This document shows, piece by piece, positions 24,250 to 31,960 of a DNA stretch of 64,000 bases. How positions within the stretch are numbered: position 1 is the first letter of the stretch; every line of letters begins with the position of its first letter. Location of the stretch: contig JBOHFG010000101.1 in the NCBI GenBank assembly GCA_050699575.1, positions 18,624-82,623 on the forward strand, written 5' to 3'. The notes below the pieces were generated by a model, which was not told the DNA's origin, ran no database searches, and saw only the letters and a program-made list of their open reading frames with translations. Source of the stretch: GCA-003244245 sp050699575. Lineage in GTDB: Bacteria > Actinomycetota > Actinomycetes > Mycobacteriales > Pseudonocardiaceae. A program made the position numbers and the translations under genes.

Positions 24250-24860
24250 CAATTATGATCATCGCAACCCGCCTGCCCACCCCGGTCCGCCAGCACCTCG
24301 CCGCGCTCCGGGTGCTGCTGGTGCTCACCGTTATCGTCGGCATTGTCTACCCTCTGGCCATCACCGGCATCGCCCAGCTCATCTTGCCGGGACAGGCCAA
24401 CGGCTCCCTCGTGCACTACGCCGGCCGCCCGGTGGGTTCCAGCCTGCTCGGCCAGCCGTTCGTCGATGCCCAGGGCAACCCCCTACCGCAGTGGTTTCAA
24501 CCCCGCCCGTCTGCCGCTGCCGGCCCGTCGAGCTCTGCCGCGTCCAACCTGGGACCCACGAACACTGACCTGATCAAGAAGATCAACGACCGGCGCGCCG
24601 CGACCGCCGCCTTCGATGGCGTCGCCCCGGGCGACGTTGCGCCGGATGCGGTCACCGCCAGCGCCTCGGGCCTGGACCCCGACATCTCACCGGCCTACGC
24701 CGACGAGCAGGTCAACCGGGTTGCCCACGCTCGCGGCCTCGACCCGGCAGCGGTCCAGGCGCTCGTGACCGACCACATCCAGCACCGGATTCTCGGGATC
24801 CTGGGCGAACCCCGGGTGAACGTGGTCGAGCTGAACCTGGCACTCGGCGGTGCCAGATGA
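24246..24860 (+). CDS. kdpC: KdpC subunit
   Basis: The product is about 204 aa with one N-terminal membrane helix (LRVLLVLTVIVGIVYPLAIT) and a periplasm-facing domain containing the family patterns GSSLLGQPF, YFQ-equivalent WFQPRPSAA, SNLGPTN and SGLDPDISPAYADEQV. KdpC stabilises the complex and increases ATP affinity of KdpB. The start is GTG 24246, which overlaps the kdpB stop, or ATG 24255. The stop overlaps the kdpE ATG (ATGA). Confidence 0.96.
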   Translation: MTIMIIATRLPTPVRQHLAALRVLLVLTVIVGIVYPLAITGIAQLILPGQANGSLVHYAGRPVGSSLLGQPFVDAQGNPLPQWFQPRPSAAAGPSSSAASNLGPTNTDLIKKINDRRAATAAFDGVAPGDVAPDAVTASASGLDPDISPAYADEQVNRVAHARGLDPAAVQALVTDHIQHRILGILGEPRVNVVELNLALGGAR

Positions 24861-25555
24861 CCATGGCTCGGGTGCTCATCGTCGATGATGAACCTCAGCT
24901 GCTGCGGGCGCTGAGCATCGACCTGCGCGGTCGGCACTACGAGGTGGATACCGCCACCACCGGATCCACCGCGCTGGCGGCCGCCGCCCGCACGCCGCCC
25001 GACCTGGTGATCCTCGACCTGGGGCTGCCCGACTTCGGGGGCATCGAGGTCATCTGCGGGCTCCGTGGCTGGACCAACGTGCCGATCATCGTGCTGTCCG
25101 GCCGTACCGGCTCCGCGGACAAGATCGGCGCGTTGGACCGGGGGGCCGACGACTACGTCACCAAGCCCTTCTCCCTGGACGAGCTGCACGCCCGGATCCG
25201 GGCTGCCCTGCGCCGGCACGACAACCCCGAACCGGTGACGAGGTACCCCATCGGGGATTGGGTGGTGGACCTCACGACGCACACCGTCAGCCGTCCCGAA
25301 GCGTCCCCGACCGGCGCGGATACGGTGCACCTGACCCGCACCGAGTGGCACCTGCTGGAGGTGTTGCTGCGCAACGCCGGGAAACTGGTCGACTCCCGGC
25401 AACTGCTGGCCCAGGTGTGGGGGCCGGGCTATCAGCGCGAGACCAATTACCTGCGGTTCTACCTGTCCCGGTTGCGCGGCAAGCTGGAACCCGAGCCCTC
25501 GCGCCCCCGGCACCTGCTCACCGAACCGGGCTATGGCTACCGGTACCGGCCCTGA
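24857..25555 (+). CDS. kdpE: KdpE response regulator, OmpR family
   Basis: The product is 232 aa. The receiver domain has VDDEPQ, the phosphoacceptor Asp in VILDLGLPD, a Ser switch residue in IIVLSGRTG, and the Lys in DDYVTKPF. The C-terminal winged helix includes LTRTEWHLLEVLLRNAGKLV and RHLLTEPGYGYRY. It is expected to activate the kdp promoter under K+ limitation or osmotic stress after phosphorylation by KdpD. Here the regulator gene precedes the kinase gene, and both lie downstream of the structural genes in one operon. Confidence 0.95.
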   Translation: MTMARVLIVDDEPQLLRALSIDLRGRHYEVDTATTGSTALAAAARTPPDLVILDLGLPDFGGIEVICGLRGWTNVPIIVLSGRTGSADKIGALDRGADDYVTKPFSLDELHARIRAALRRHDNPEPVTRYPIGDWVVDLTTHTVSRPEASPTGADTVHLTRTEWHLLEVLLRNAGKLVDSRQLLAQVWGPGYQRETNYLRFYLSRLRGKLEPEPSRPRHLLTEPGYGYRYRP

Positions 25556-25556
25556 G

Positions 25557-28124
25557 ATGTCGGGGTTAGCGGGGATGACGGGTCGACGGGGGCAGCTGCG
25601 GGTGTACCTGGGTGCTGCACCAGGGGTGGGGAAGACCTTCGCCATGCTCGGTGAGGGCCACCGTCGGGCCGAGCGAGGCACCGACGTGGTGGCGGGCTTT
25701 GTCGAGTGCCATGGCCGGCGGCGCACCGAGGAGCAGCTCGCCGGGCTGGAGATCGTGCCCCGGGTGCGCCGCGCATACCGGGATATCGAGCTCACCGAGC
25801 TGGATCTCGATGCCGTGCTGGCGCGTCGACCGCAGGTGGCGCTGGTCGACGAGCTGGCCCACACCAACGTCCCCGGCGGCCGGCACACTAAGCGGTGGCA
25901 GGACATCGAGGAGCTCCTCGAGGCCGGCATCACCGTCATCACCACCGTCAACATCCAGCATCTGGAGTCGCTCAACGACGTGGTGGCGCGGATCACCGGC
26001 ATTCCCCAGCGAGAGACGGTGCCCGATGCCGTGGTTCGGGCCGCTGACCAGATCGAGTTGGTCGACTCCACTCCCGAGGCGCTGCGCCGGCGGATGGCCC
26101 ACGGCAACATCTACGCCCCGGACCGGGTGGATGCCGCCCTGGCCAACTACTTCCGCACCGGTAACCTCACCGCGTTGCGGGAGCTGGCCCTGCTCTGGCT
26201 GGCCGACCAGGTCGAGGAGGGGTTGCAGCGCTACCGCAACCAGCACCAGATCTCTGATACCTGGGAGATCAGGGAACGTGTCGTGGTGGCCCTGACCGGC
26301 GGCCCGGAAGGCGCCACCTTGATCCGGCGGGCGGCTCGGATCGCCGTGCGCACCGGCGCCGGAGACCTCCTCGCGGTGCACGTCACCTCCAGCGATGGGC
26401 TGGCAGGTTCCTCGCAAACCGCGCTTGCTGAGCAGAAACAGCTGGTGGAGTCCCTCGGCGGCACGTACCACACCGTCATCGGCGACGACATCCCCACCGC
26501 CTTGCTGGACTTCGCGCGGGCCGAGAACACCACCCAGCTCGTCCTCGGCGTCAGCCGCCGCAACCGCCTCACCCAGCTGCTCACCGGCGCGGGGATCGGC
26601 GCGACCGTGACGCGTCTGTCCGGTGACATCGACGTGCACCTGGTCACCCACGAGCGAGCCGCCCACGGACGCCGGCTGCCCGTGCTGCGCGGTGCGCTGT
26701 CTCTGCGCCGGCGCCTTGCGGGCGGGCTTACCGCCGTGGTGGCGCTCCCGCTGCTCACCGTCGGGCTCGCCCATTTACGGGCCGGCCTCAGCCTGCCCAG
26801 CCAGATCCTGTGCTACCTCGTCACGGTCGTCACCGTCGCCCTCATCGGCGGCCTGTACCCGGCGCTGGTGGCCGCACTCACCGCGTCCCTGCTGATCAAC
26901 TACTACTTCACCCCGCCGCTGTACAGCTTCACCATCGCCCAGTCCACCAACATCGTGGCGCTCGCCGTTTTTCTCGTCGTGGCCGCCGCCGTCAGCTCCG
27001 TGGTCGACCTTGCAGCCCGCCGCACCCGTCAAGCCGCCCGCGCCACCGCCGAAGCAGAAACCCTGTTAGCGCTGGCCAGCAGCGTGCTCCACGGCGATAA
27101 CGCGCTGCTTACCCTGCTCGGCACGTTACGGGAAACCTTCGGTATGGACTCCGCCGCGCTGCTGCACCGCGACGTGGACACCCCCATCCCCGGCGAAGCC
27201 GGCGCGTGGAGTGTCGTCGCCTGCTCCGGGCTCAACCCCTGTGCCTCTCCCGACGCCGCGGACATCACCGTCCCGGCCGGACAGACCGCCGTGCTGGCCC
27301 TGCGCGGACGGGCCCTGCCCGCCGCTGACCAGCGGGTGCTGGCCGCCTTCGCCGCCCGCGCGGCCACCGCTCTGGAACAGCGGCGGCTCAGCGATACAGC
27401 CGCCCAAGCCGCCCCGCTCGCCGAGGTCGACCGGTTCCGCACCGCGCTGCTCGCCGCGGTCAGCCACGACCTGCGCACCCCACTCGCCTCGGCCAAAGCC
27501 GCCCTGAGCAGCCTGCGCGATCCAAATATCACCTGGTCAGTCGAGGACGAGGGCGAACTGCTCGCCACCGCCGAGGAGTCCCTCGACCGGCTCATCACGC
27601 TGGTCACCAACCTGCTGGACACCAGCCGGCTGCAGACCGGCGCGCTGCCCATGCTCCGTTGCTCGTTGGCACTCGAGGAGGTCATCCCGCTCGCCCTGGA
27701 CGATCTCGACGCCCACACTCAGGCCGTCCAGCTCGAGGTGCCCAGCGACCTCCCCGAGGTGATCGCCGATCCTGGTCTGCTCCAGCGGGTCATCGTCAAC
27801 CTGGTCACCAATGCGATCCAGCACACCCCGCCGGCCACCCCGGTGCTGATCACCGCCAGCGCGCTCGGCGACCGGGTCGAGCTCCGCGTCATCGACCGCG
27901 GACCAGGCGTTCCACCTGAGGCCTGGGACACCATCTTCGTCCCGTTCCAGCGGCTCGGGGACCGCGACAACACCGCCGGCGTCGGCCTCGGCCTCGCACT
28001 GTCCCGCGGGCTGGCCGAAGCCATGCACGGCAGCCTCACCCCCGAGGAAACCCCTGGCGGCGGCCTCACCATGGTCCTCACCCTCGGTGTCACGCGTCCA
28101 GGCAACCTCAACCCAGCGGAGTAG
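25557..28124 (+). CDS. kdpD: KdpD osmosensitive potassium-channel sensor kinase
   Basis: The product is about 855 aa. Domains in order: the KdpD N-terminal ATP-binding domain (YLGAAPGVGKTFAML, Walker A; LVDELAHTNVPG), a Usp-like domain (about residues 240-370), the four closely spaced membrane helices of DUF4118 (about 395-490; NYYFTPPLYSF), a GAF-like domain, HisKA with the phosphorylated His in SHDLRTPLASAKAAL, and HATPase_c (NLVTNAIQHTP; DRGPGVPPE; GVGLGLALSRGL). The start may be 25557 or in-frame ATGs at 25533 or 25575. It has the usual full-length architecture. It senses low K+/turgor and controls KdpE. Confidence 0.95.
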   Translation: MSGLAGMTGRRGQLRVYLGAAPGVGKTFAMLGEGHRRAERGTDVVAGFVECHGRRRTEEQLAGLEIVPRVRRAYRDIELTELDLDAVLARRPQVALVDELAHTNVPGGRHTKRWQDIEELLEAGITVITTVNIQHLESLNDVVARITGIPQRETVPDAVVRAADQIELVDSTPEALRRRMAHGNIYAPDRVDAALANYFRTGNLTALRELALLWLADQVEEGLQRYRNQHQISDTWEIRERVVVALTGGPEGATLIRRAARIAVRTGAGDLLAVHVTSSDGLAGSSQTALAEQKQLVESLGGTYHTVIGDDIPTALLDFARAENTTQLVLGVSRRNRLTQLLTGAGIGATVTRLSGDIDVHLVTHERAAHGRRLPVLRGALSLRRRLAGGLTAVVALPLLTVGLAHLRAGLSLPSQILCYLVTVVTVALIGGLYPALVAALTASLLINYYFTPPLYSFTIAQSTNIVALAVFLVVAAAVSSVVDLAARRTRQAARATAEAETLLALASSVLHGDNALLTLLGTLRETFGMDSAALLHRDVDTPIPGEAGAWSVVACSGLNPCASPDAADITVPAGQTAVLALRGRALPAADQRVLAAFAARAATALEQRRLSDTAAQAAPLAEVDRFRTALLAAVSHDLRTPLASAKAALSSLRDPNITWSVEDEGELLATAEESLDRLITLVTNLLDTSRLQTGALPMLRCSLALEEVIPLALDDLDAHTQAVQLEVPSDLPEVIADPGLLQRVIVNLVTNAIQHTPPATPVLITASALGDRVELRVIDRGPGVPPEAWDTIFVPFQRLGDRDNTAGVGLGLALSRGLAEAMHGSLTPEETPGGGLTMVLTLGVTRPGNLNPAE

Positions 28125-28145
28125 CCGCTACTGTGACGGCAGCTA

Positions 28146-28376
28146 TCAACAGCCGTCTTTGTCGAAGGGAAACCGCAGCGACCGCATCGCTGCCTCATCG
28201 CGCTGGGTAGCCGGACGCTGGTGTTCCGCAGCTTCGTGAACCGCGTGGGGGAACAGATCTCGGGACGGTCGCGTCACTGGCCGCACGTCAGTGACGTCCA
28301 GCTCTCGCTCATCTGTCTGCCCAGCCGCGCGGAACAACCCGTCGTCCTGGTTGTGCGGTGTTACGTGATCAGTCAA
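28146..28376 (-). CDS. possible small protein, 76 aa
   Basis: A TTG at 28376 preceded by GAGGAAAGG on the minus strand opens a 76-codon frame (MTDHVTPHNQDDGLFRAAGQ and so on), acidic and without hydrophobic segments. It is convergent with kdpD and ends 22 bp from its stop. No family was recognised and the composition is only weakly protein-like. The ribosome site is the main support. Confidence 0.3.
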   Translation of the reverse strand: MTDHVTPHNQDDGLFRAAGQTDERELDVTDVRPVTRPSRDLFPHAVHEAAEHQRPATQRDEAAMRSLRFPFDKDGC

Positions 28377-29068
28377 GGTGTGCCTTTCCTCTAGTTGTGG
28401 GTGGTGAGCGACGCTTCAGGTCAGCACAGGTATCAGGCTGCCCTCGGACGTCACCCAGCGCACCCCGCACGCCCACGTCGCGATCCGATCACAAGGCCCA
28501 TCCGCATCTGCATAGTCGCAGAATCTTTGCCCTGTGGGGTCAACGCCACCGCGAGGATGTGGATCTGTGTTCGGAATCTGGGCGGTCGAACGTGAGTTCT
28601 CGATCGCCAGTCACACGGCCTCGTCCTAAAATTCGGGACTGAAGTTTACGATATTTTCGGAGAATTCCCATCGCCCCCTTCGCATCCTATCCTAGTCGGG
28701 TCGTGGTCCGTGAACAACGGGGTGTCTCAGTTCTCGTCGCAGGCGAGATCATCAGCCGACCGGATTGGCTGCGCACCTGCTCGGCGGAGGGCCCCTCGGG
28801 AGAGACGTGTGGCTCAATGTCACGAGAGTAGTGGGCCCGAACTTCGGGCGTGTGTCGACACACGCTGGCGTGAGTCACCTATGCTTACAGTGTGACACCT
28901 GCGCAGTATCCCCTCGTGGTGAGGTTACCGTCAATGAGCAGGGTCGTGCTGGATACCGCGGACGCCGTCTGGGCCGACCTCGACGTCGATATCTCCGGGC
29001 AGCTCGTCCGCTGACCCCGCACAAGTCATTCTGGCGCCGCACCCGCCGACCAAGGTAGGGGGTAGCTC
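28377..29068. other. long spacer before the EACC1/caspase genes
   Basis: Almost 700 bp without a convincing gene. It contains a locally AT-richer patch (about 28622-28700) that could hold a promoter. Close to the next gene, a 26-codon frame at 28934-29014 (MSRVVLDTADAVWADLDVDI) follows a GTGAGG site. That peptide has no recognisable family and may be the C-terminal remnant of, or a leader for, the downstream module. Confidence 0.35.
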
Positions 29069-29446
29069 ATGGAGGTCGGGCTTACTGTGGTGGGGGACCA
29101 TGCGACCGCCGGGATGCGGTCGCTGGAGGCGTGGCTGGCGAGTCACGATGAGCTGCGGGGGAGGGTGCGGCCGGTGGTCACAGTCCCGCAGCCCGGCACG
29201 ATGGGGTCGGTGGCCGATGTGCTCATGGTCGCTCTTGGGCAAGGCGGGGTGGCGACCGCAGTGGCCAGTGTGTTGATTTCCTGGATCCGGCGCCAAAGTG
29301 GGAAGGTGTCGGTGAATGTGACCCACCCCGACGGCTCGCAGATCACTCTCAGTGCTGATCACGTTCGGGGATTGACCACTGAGGAGGTCCGCTCGGTGAT
29401 CACCCAGCTTGAGGCGACGCTGGACGGCACTGGTGTGGGAAAATAG
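29069..29446 (+). CDS. EACC1-type effector-associated constant component
   Basis: The product is 125 aa from ATG 29069 with a G-rich site upstream. It shows the features of the small 'effector-associated constant component 1' proteins described next to caspase-like and NTPase effectors in actinobacterial conflict systems: a short N-terminal strand, LRSL-like MRSLEAWLASHDELRG, then MGSVADVLMVALGQGGVATA, a single amphipathic or hydrophobic helix (VASVLISWIRRQ), and C-terminal VTHPDGSQITLSADHVRGLT. It is followed 6 bp later by the caspase-STAND gene, the expected partner. It is thought to link effectors to a common assembly; its biochemical role is not known. Confidence 0.7.
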   Translation: MEVGLTVVGDHATAGMRSLEAWLASHDELRGRVRPVVTVPQPGTMGSVADVLMVALGQGGVATAVASVLISWIRRQSGKVSVNVTHPDGSQITLSADHVRGLTTEEVRSVITQLEATLDGTGVGK

Positions 29447-29452
29447 CCACGA

Positions 29453-30514
29453 ATGGGGGTACTGACCGGCCCTGGTGTGCGCGTCCTGTTGGTGGGGACC
29501 GGCCAGCACACGGCTGGTTCGGAGCTCCCGGACCTACCGATGGTGTTCGCCACGGTCACCGACCTGGCCACTACCATGGTGGAGTGCTGCGGGGCACAAC
29601 CTGGCCAGGTGCACACGCTGGTCGACCCAGCGCACCCGCTGATGCTCGGCCGGGTGCTGACCGCAGCTGTGGCAGCAGCCGAGGATGTGCTGGTGGTCTG
29701 TTACCTGGGGCACGGCCTGCTTGACGTTCGCGGTGAACTGTACTTGGCGACCCAGGCCACCGACCACCTGCGTGACGGGCTGGGCTACACGGCCCTGCCG
29801 TATGCGACGTTGCAGGCAGAGCTGGCCAACAGCCGGGCGCGGTCGGTGATCGTGCTGCTCGATTGTTGTTTTTCCGGACGGGCCACCAGCTCGCCCCAAC
29901 CGGCCGATTTCGGTGATTTCGCCGCCACCCGCTCCTCAGGTGGCTACCTGCTGGCCTCGGCTGCCCCGGAGGAATTGGCGCTTGCCCCGGCTGGGGAGCG
30001 CTATACGGCGTTCACCGGTGAGCTGGCGCTCGCACCTAACCCGGCGTACCAGCCATCGGCGCCCGGCAGACCCCGGCCGGCACTGCTGCGCGCCGGCCTG
30101 ATCCCCGCGCTGGAAGAGCAGGGCCTGCCCGCCCTACCGGGGTCCCGGGACTGGCCGCGGGTGGTCCTGACCCCTGGGGCCCACCCGATCGCCACCCTGG
30201 CCAGCCGACTTTCCCCGCTGGCCGGCGACCCGACGGGCACCCTCGGTGCCCGATTGGCTGCTGACCCGGCCGAGCTGAGCGCGGTGGCCGATGCGGTGCT
30301 GTCCCGCCACGCCCGACGTGAGCCGGCCACTGGCCGCCTGATCCTGGTGGTTGACCAGTTCGAAGAAGTGTTCACCCTCTGCGATGATCCCCAAGAACGG
30401 CGGGCATTCCTCGACGCGCTGAGCGCGGCCGCCGCGTCGACCGCGCTGGTGGTGCTGGGCCTGCGGGCTGATTTCTACGCCCAGTGCGCGGCTGAGCCCC
30501 CGTTGGGATGCTAA
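29453..30514 (+). pseudogene. caspase-like peptidase fused to a STAND NTPase, internally deleted and truncated
   Basis: The first 190 residues are a caspase/metacaspase p20-like domain with the His in VVCYLGHGLLDV and the Cys in VIVLLDCCFSGRA. After YTAFTGELALAPNPAYQP the frame jumps directly to ALLRAGLIPALEEQG, which in intact relatives follows the Walker A loop. The region that should hold the linker and GxxGxGKS is absent, although Walker B (LILVVDQFEEVFTLC) is kept. The frame ends at LRADFYAQCAAEPPLGC, in the middle of the NTPase domain, so the sensor domain is missing as well. The caspase dyad may still be functional, but NTP-driven activation should be impossible. The frame is otherwise open, so it could still be translated. 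Confidence 0.75.
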
Positions 30515-30574
30515 GGGAGCTGATGGGATGATCGAGAATAGTGCGCTCGGCGAGTTCGACTGATCACGACCAAT

Positions 30575-30607
30575 GAGGGCTCCACCCGCCCCCCGGGTGG
30601 GGCCCTC
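30575..30607. terminator. 14-bp hairpin after the caspase remnant
   Basis: The arms 30575-30588 and 30594-30607 pair at 14 positions with one G-U and a 5-nt C loop. There is no U-run. It lies between the end of the plus-strand caspase gene and the convergent oxidoreductase gene, so it can serve both directions. Confidence 0.65.
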
Positions 30608-30680
30608 GCATCGAGTGACGCAGTGGCCGCCCCGGGTGGTGATCGAGACCCGTCAGCAGCTCGCGGATTTATACCAGGTA

Positions 30681-31820
30681 TCAGGTCAGTCGGGTGGGCG
30701 CGAGTGCTGTGGGGTCGAGTGGAATGTCGGGCGGTGGCGAGTCGCCGAGGATGATCGCCGCACCTAGTGCTGCCAACGCCGGGGCCGTCTCGATGCCGGA
30801 GCCGCCCTGGCCGGCGAAGAAATGGAAGCCGGGATGCTGCGGCCAGGCGCCGACCACCGGAGCCCGATCGGCGACGAACGAGCGCAGTCCCGACCAGCAG
30901 CTGTGTACCGAGCGCAGTCCCAGCCCGGTGACTGCCTCGACCCGCTCCAGCGCGGCTGCCACCTCGAGCGGGTCGGGCCGCGCGTCCCCCGGCTCGACGG
31001 GTGTCTCGTCGCCGGGGGAGAGCAGCAGGTGCGCCCCCTCCGTCTTGAAGTAGCACCCCTCCCGCGCCTCGACCACCATCGGTAGTGGGCCGCCGCTCGG
31101 GGTGCGGAGCCGGGCCGGGTCCGGTACCCGCGCGATGACGATCGTGCGGCGCAGTGGGCGAAGACCCAGCCGGCGTACCCCGGCCAGGGCCGCAACGAGA
31201 TCGACCCAGGCGCCGGCCGCGTCCACGACGTCGGGGGCGTGGAGCACGTCGTGCGCCCCGCAGTGCACCCGCCAACCACCGGGAACTGCGGTCAACCTGG
31301 TGACCGGTGCCGCCACCCGCACACCGCCGCCGCGCCGGCGCAACCCGCGGACGTAGGCCTGATGCAACGCCATGACGTCGAGATCCCCCGCGTTGTCGGT
31401 GACTGCCGCGGCGCGCAGCATGTCCCGGCGCAGCGCTGGGCATCGGGCAAGCGACTCCGCCAATGACAGCTCGACCGGGGCGTCCGGCTCACCCGCCTGC
31501 TCTGCCAGCACGGCCCGCAGCGCCTGTTCACCAGCGTCGTCGAAGGCTGCCCAGAGCACCGGACGGGGGCGCAGCAACACGGGCGCGCCGAGTTCCTCGG
31601 CCAGCTCGGCGAACCGGGGGCGACTCGCGTTGATCAGGGCCCGCACCAGCGGTTCACCGTGGCCCGGCACGTACGTGGCGGCCGAGCGCCCGGTGGAATG
31701 GGTGGCCAAGCTGGTTTCGGTCTCCAGCACGGTGACCCGGCGGTGCGCGGCGAGCTCGTAGGCAATCGAGACGCCGGCGATCCCGCCGCCGATCACGACC
31801 ACGTCCTGTCCCGGATTCAC
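30681..31820 (-). CDS. FAD-dependent oxidoreductase of the DAO family
   Basis: The product is 379 aa. The N-terminal Rossmann motif VVVIGGGIAGVSIAYELA binds the FAD ADP moiety, followed by the acidic residue in VTVLETE. The flavin-proximal region GRSAATYVPGHGEP and the C-terminal GQGGSGIETAPALA are typical of the DAO/glycine-oxidase fold, closest in pattern to D-arginine dehydrogenase or glycine-oxidase-like proteins. It would oxidise an amine or D-amino acid in the cytosol; the substrate is not known. It is monocistronic and divergent from ppc, with about 140 bp between starts. Confidence 0.85.
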   Translation of the reverse strand: MNPGQDVVVIGGGIAGVSIAYELAAHRRVTVLETETSLATHSTGRSAATYVPGHGEPLVRALINASRPRFAELAEELGAPVLLRPRPVLWAAFDDAGEQALRAVLAEQAGEPDAPVELSLAESLARCPALRRDMLRAAAVTDNAGDLDVMALHQAYVRGLRRRGGGVRVAAPVTRLTAVPGGWRVHCGAHDVLHAPDVVDAAGAWVDLVAALAGVRRLGLRPLRRTIVIARVPDPARLRTPSGGPLPMVVEAREGCYFKTEGAHLLLSPGDETPVEPGDARPDPLEVAAALERVEAVTGLGLRSVHSCWSGLRSFVADRAPVVGAWPQHPGFHFFAGQGGSGIETAPALAALGAAIILGDSPPPDIPLDPTALAPTRLT

Positions 31821-31960
31821 CCGATCGATGCTAGCCGGCTAGGTGCTGTTAACAACGGGAAAAGCTTGTGCGGCTGTGCTTGGGATTGCTGACCCCGGCG
31901 TGTGACCATCTGCTTTCAGCCTGGTCTGACCTGCTCGACGGCGTGGGATGCGGGGAACCC

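Noticed and set aside
22183..24252. Open minus-strand frame of 689 codons opposite kdpB
   Set aside because: It is a GC-skew shadow of kdpB: low-complexity Gly/Arg/Asp/His composition, no motifs, while the plus strand encodes a complete P-type ATPase.
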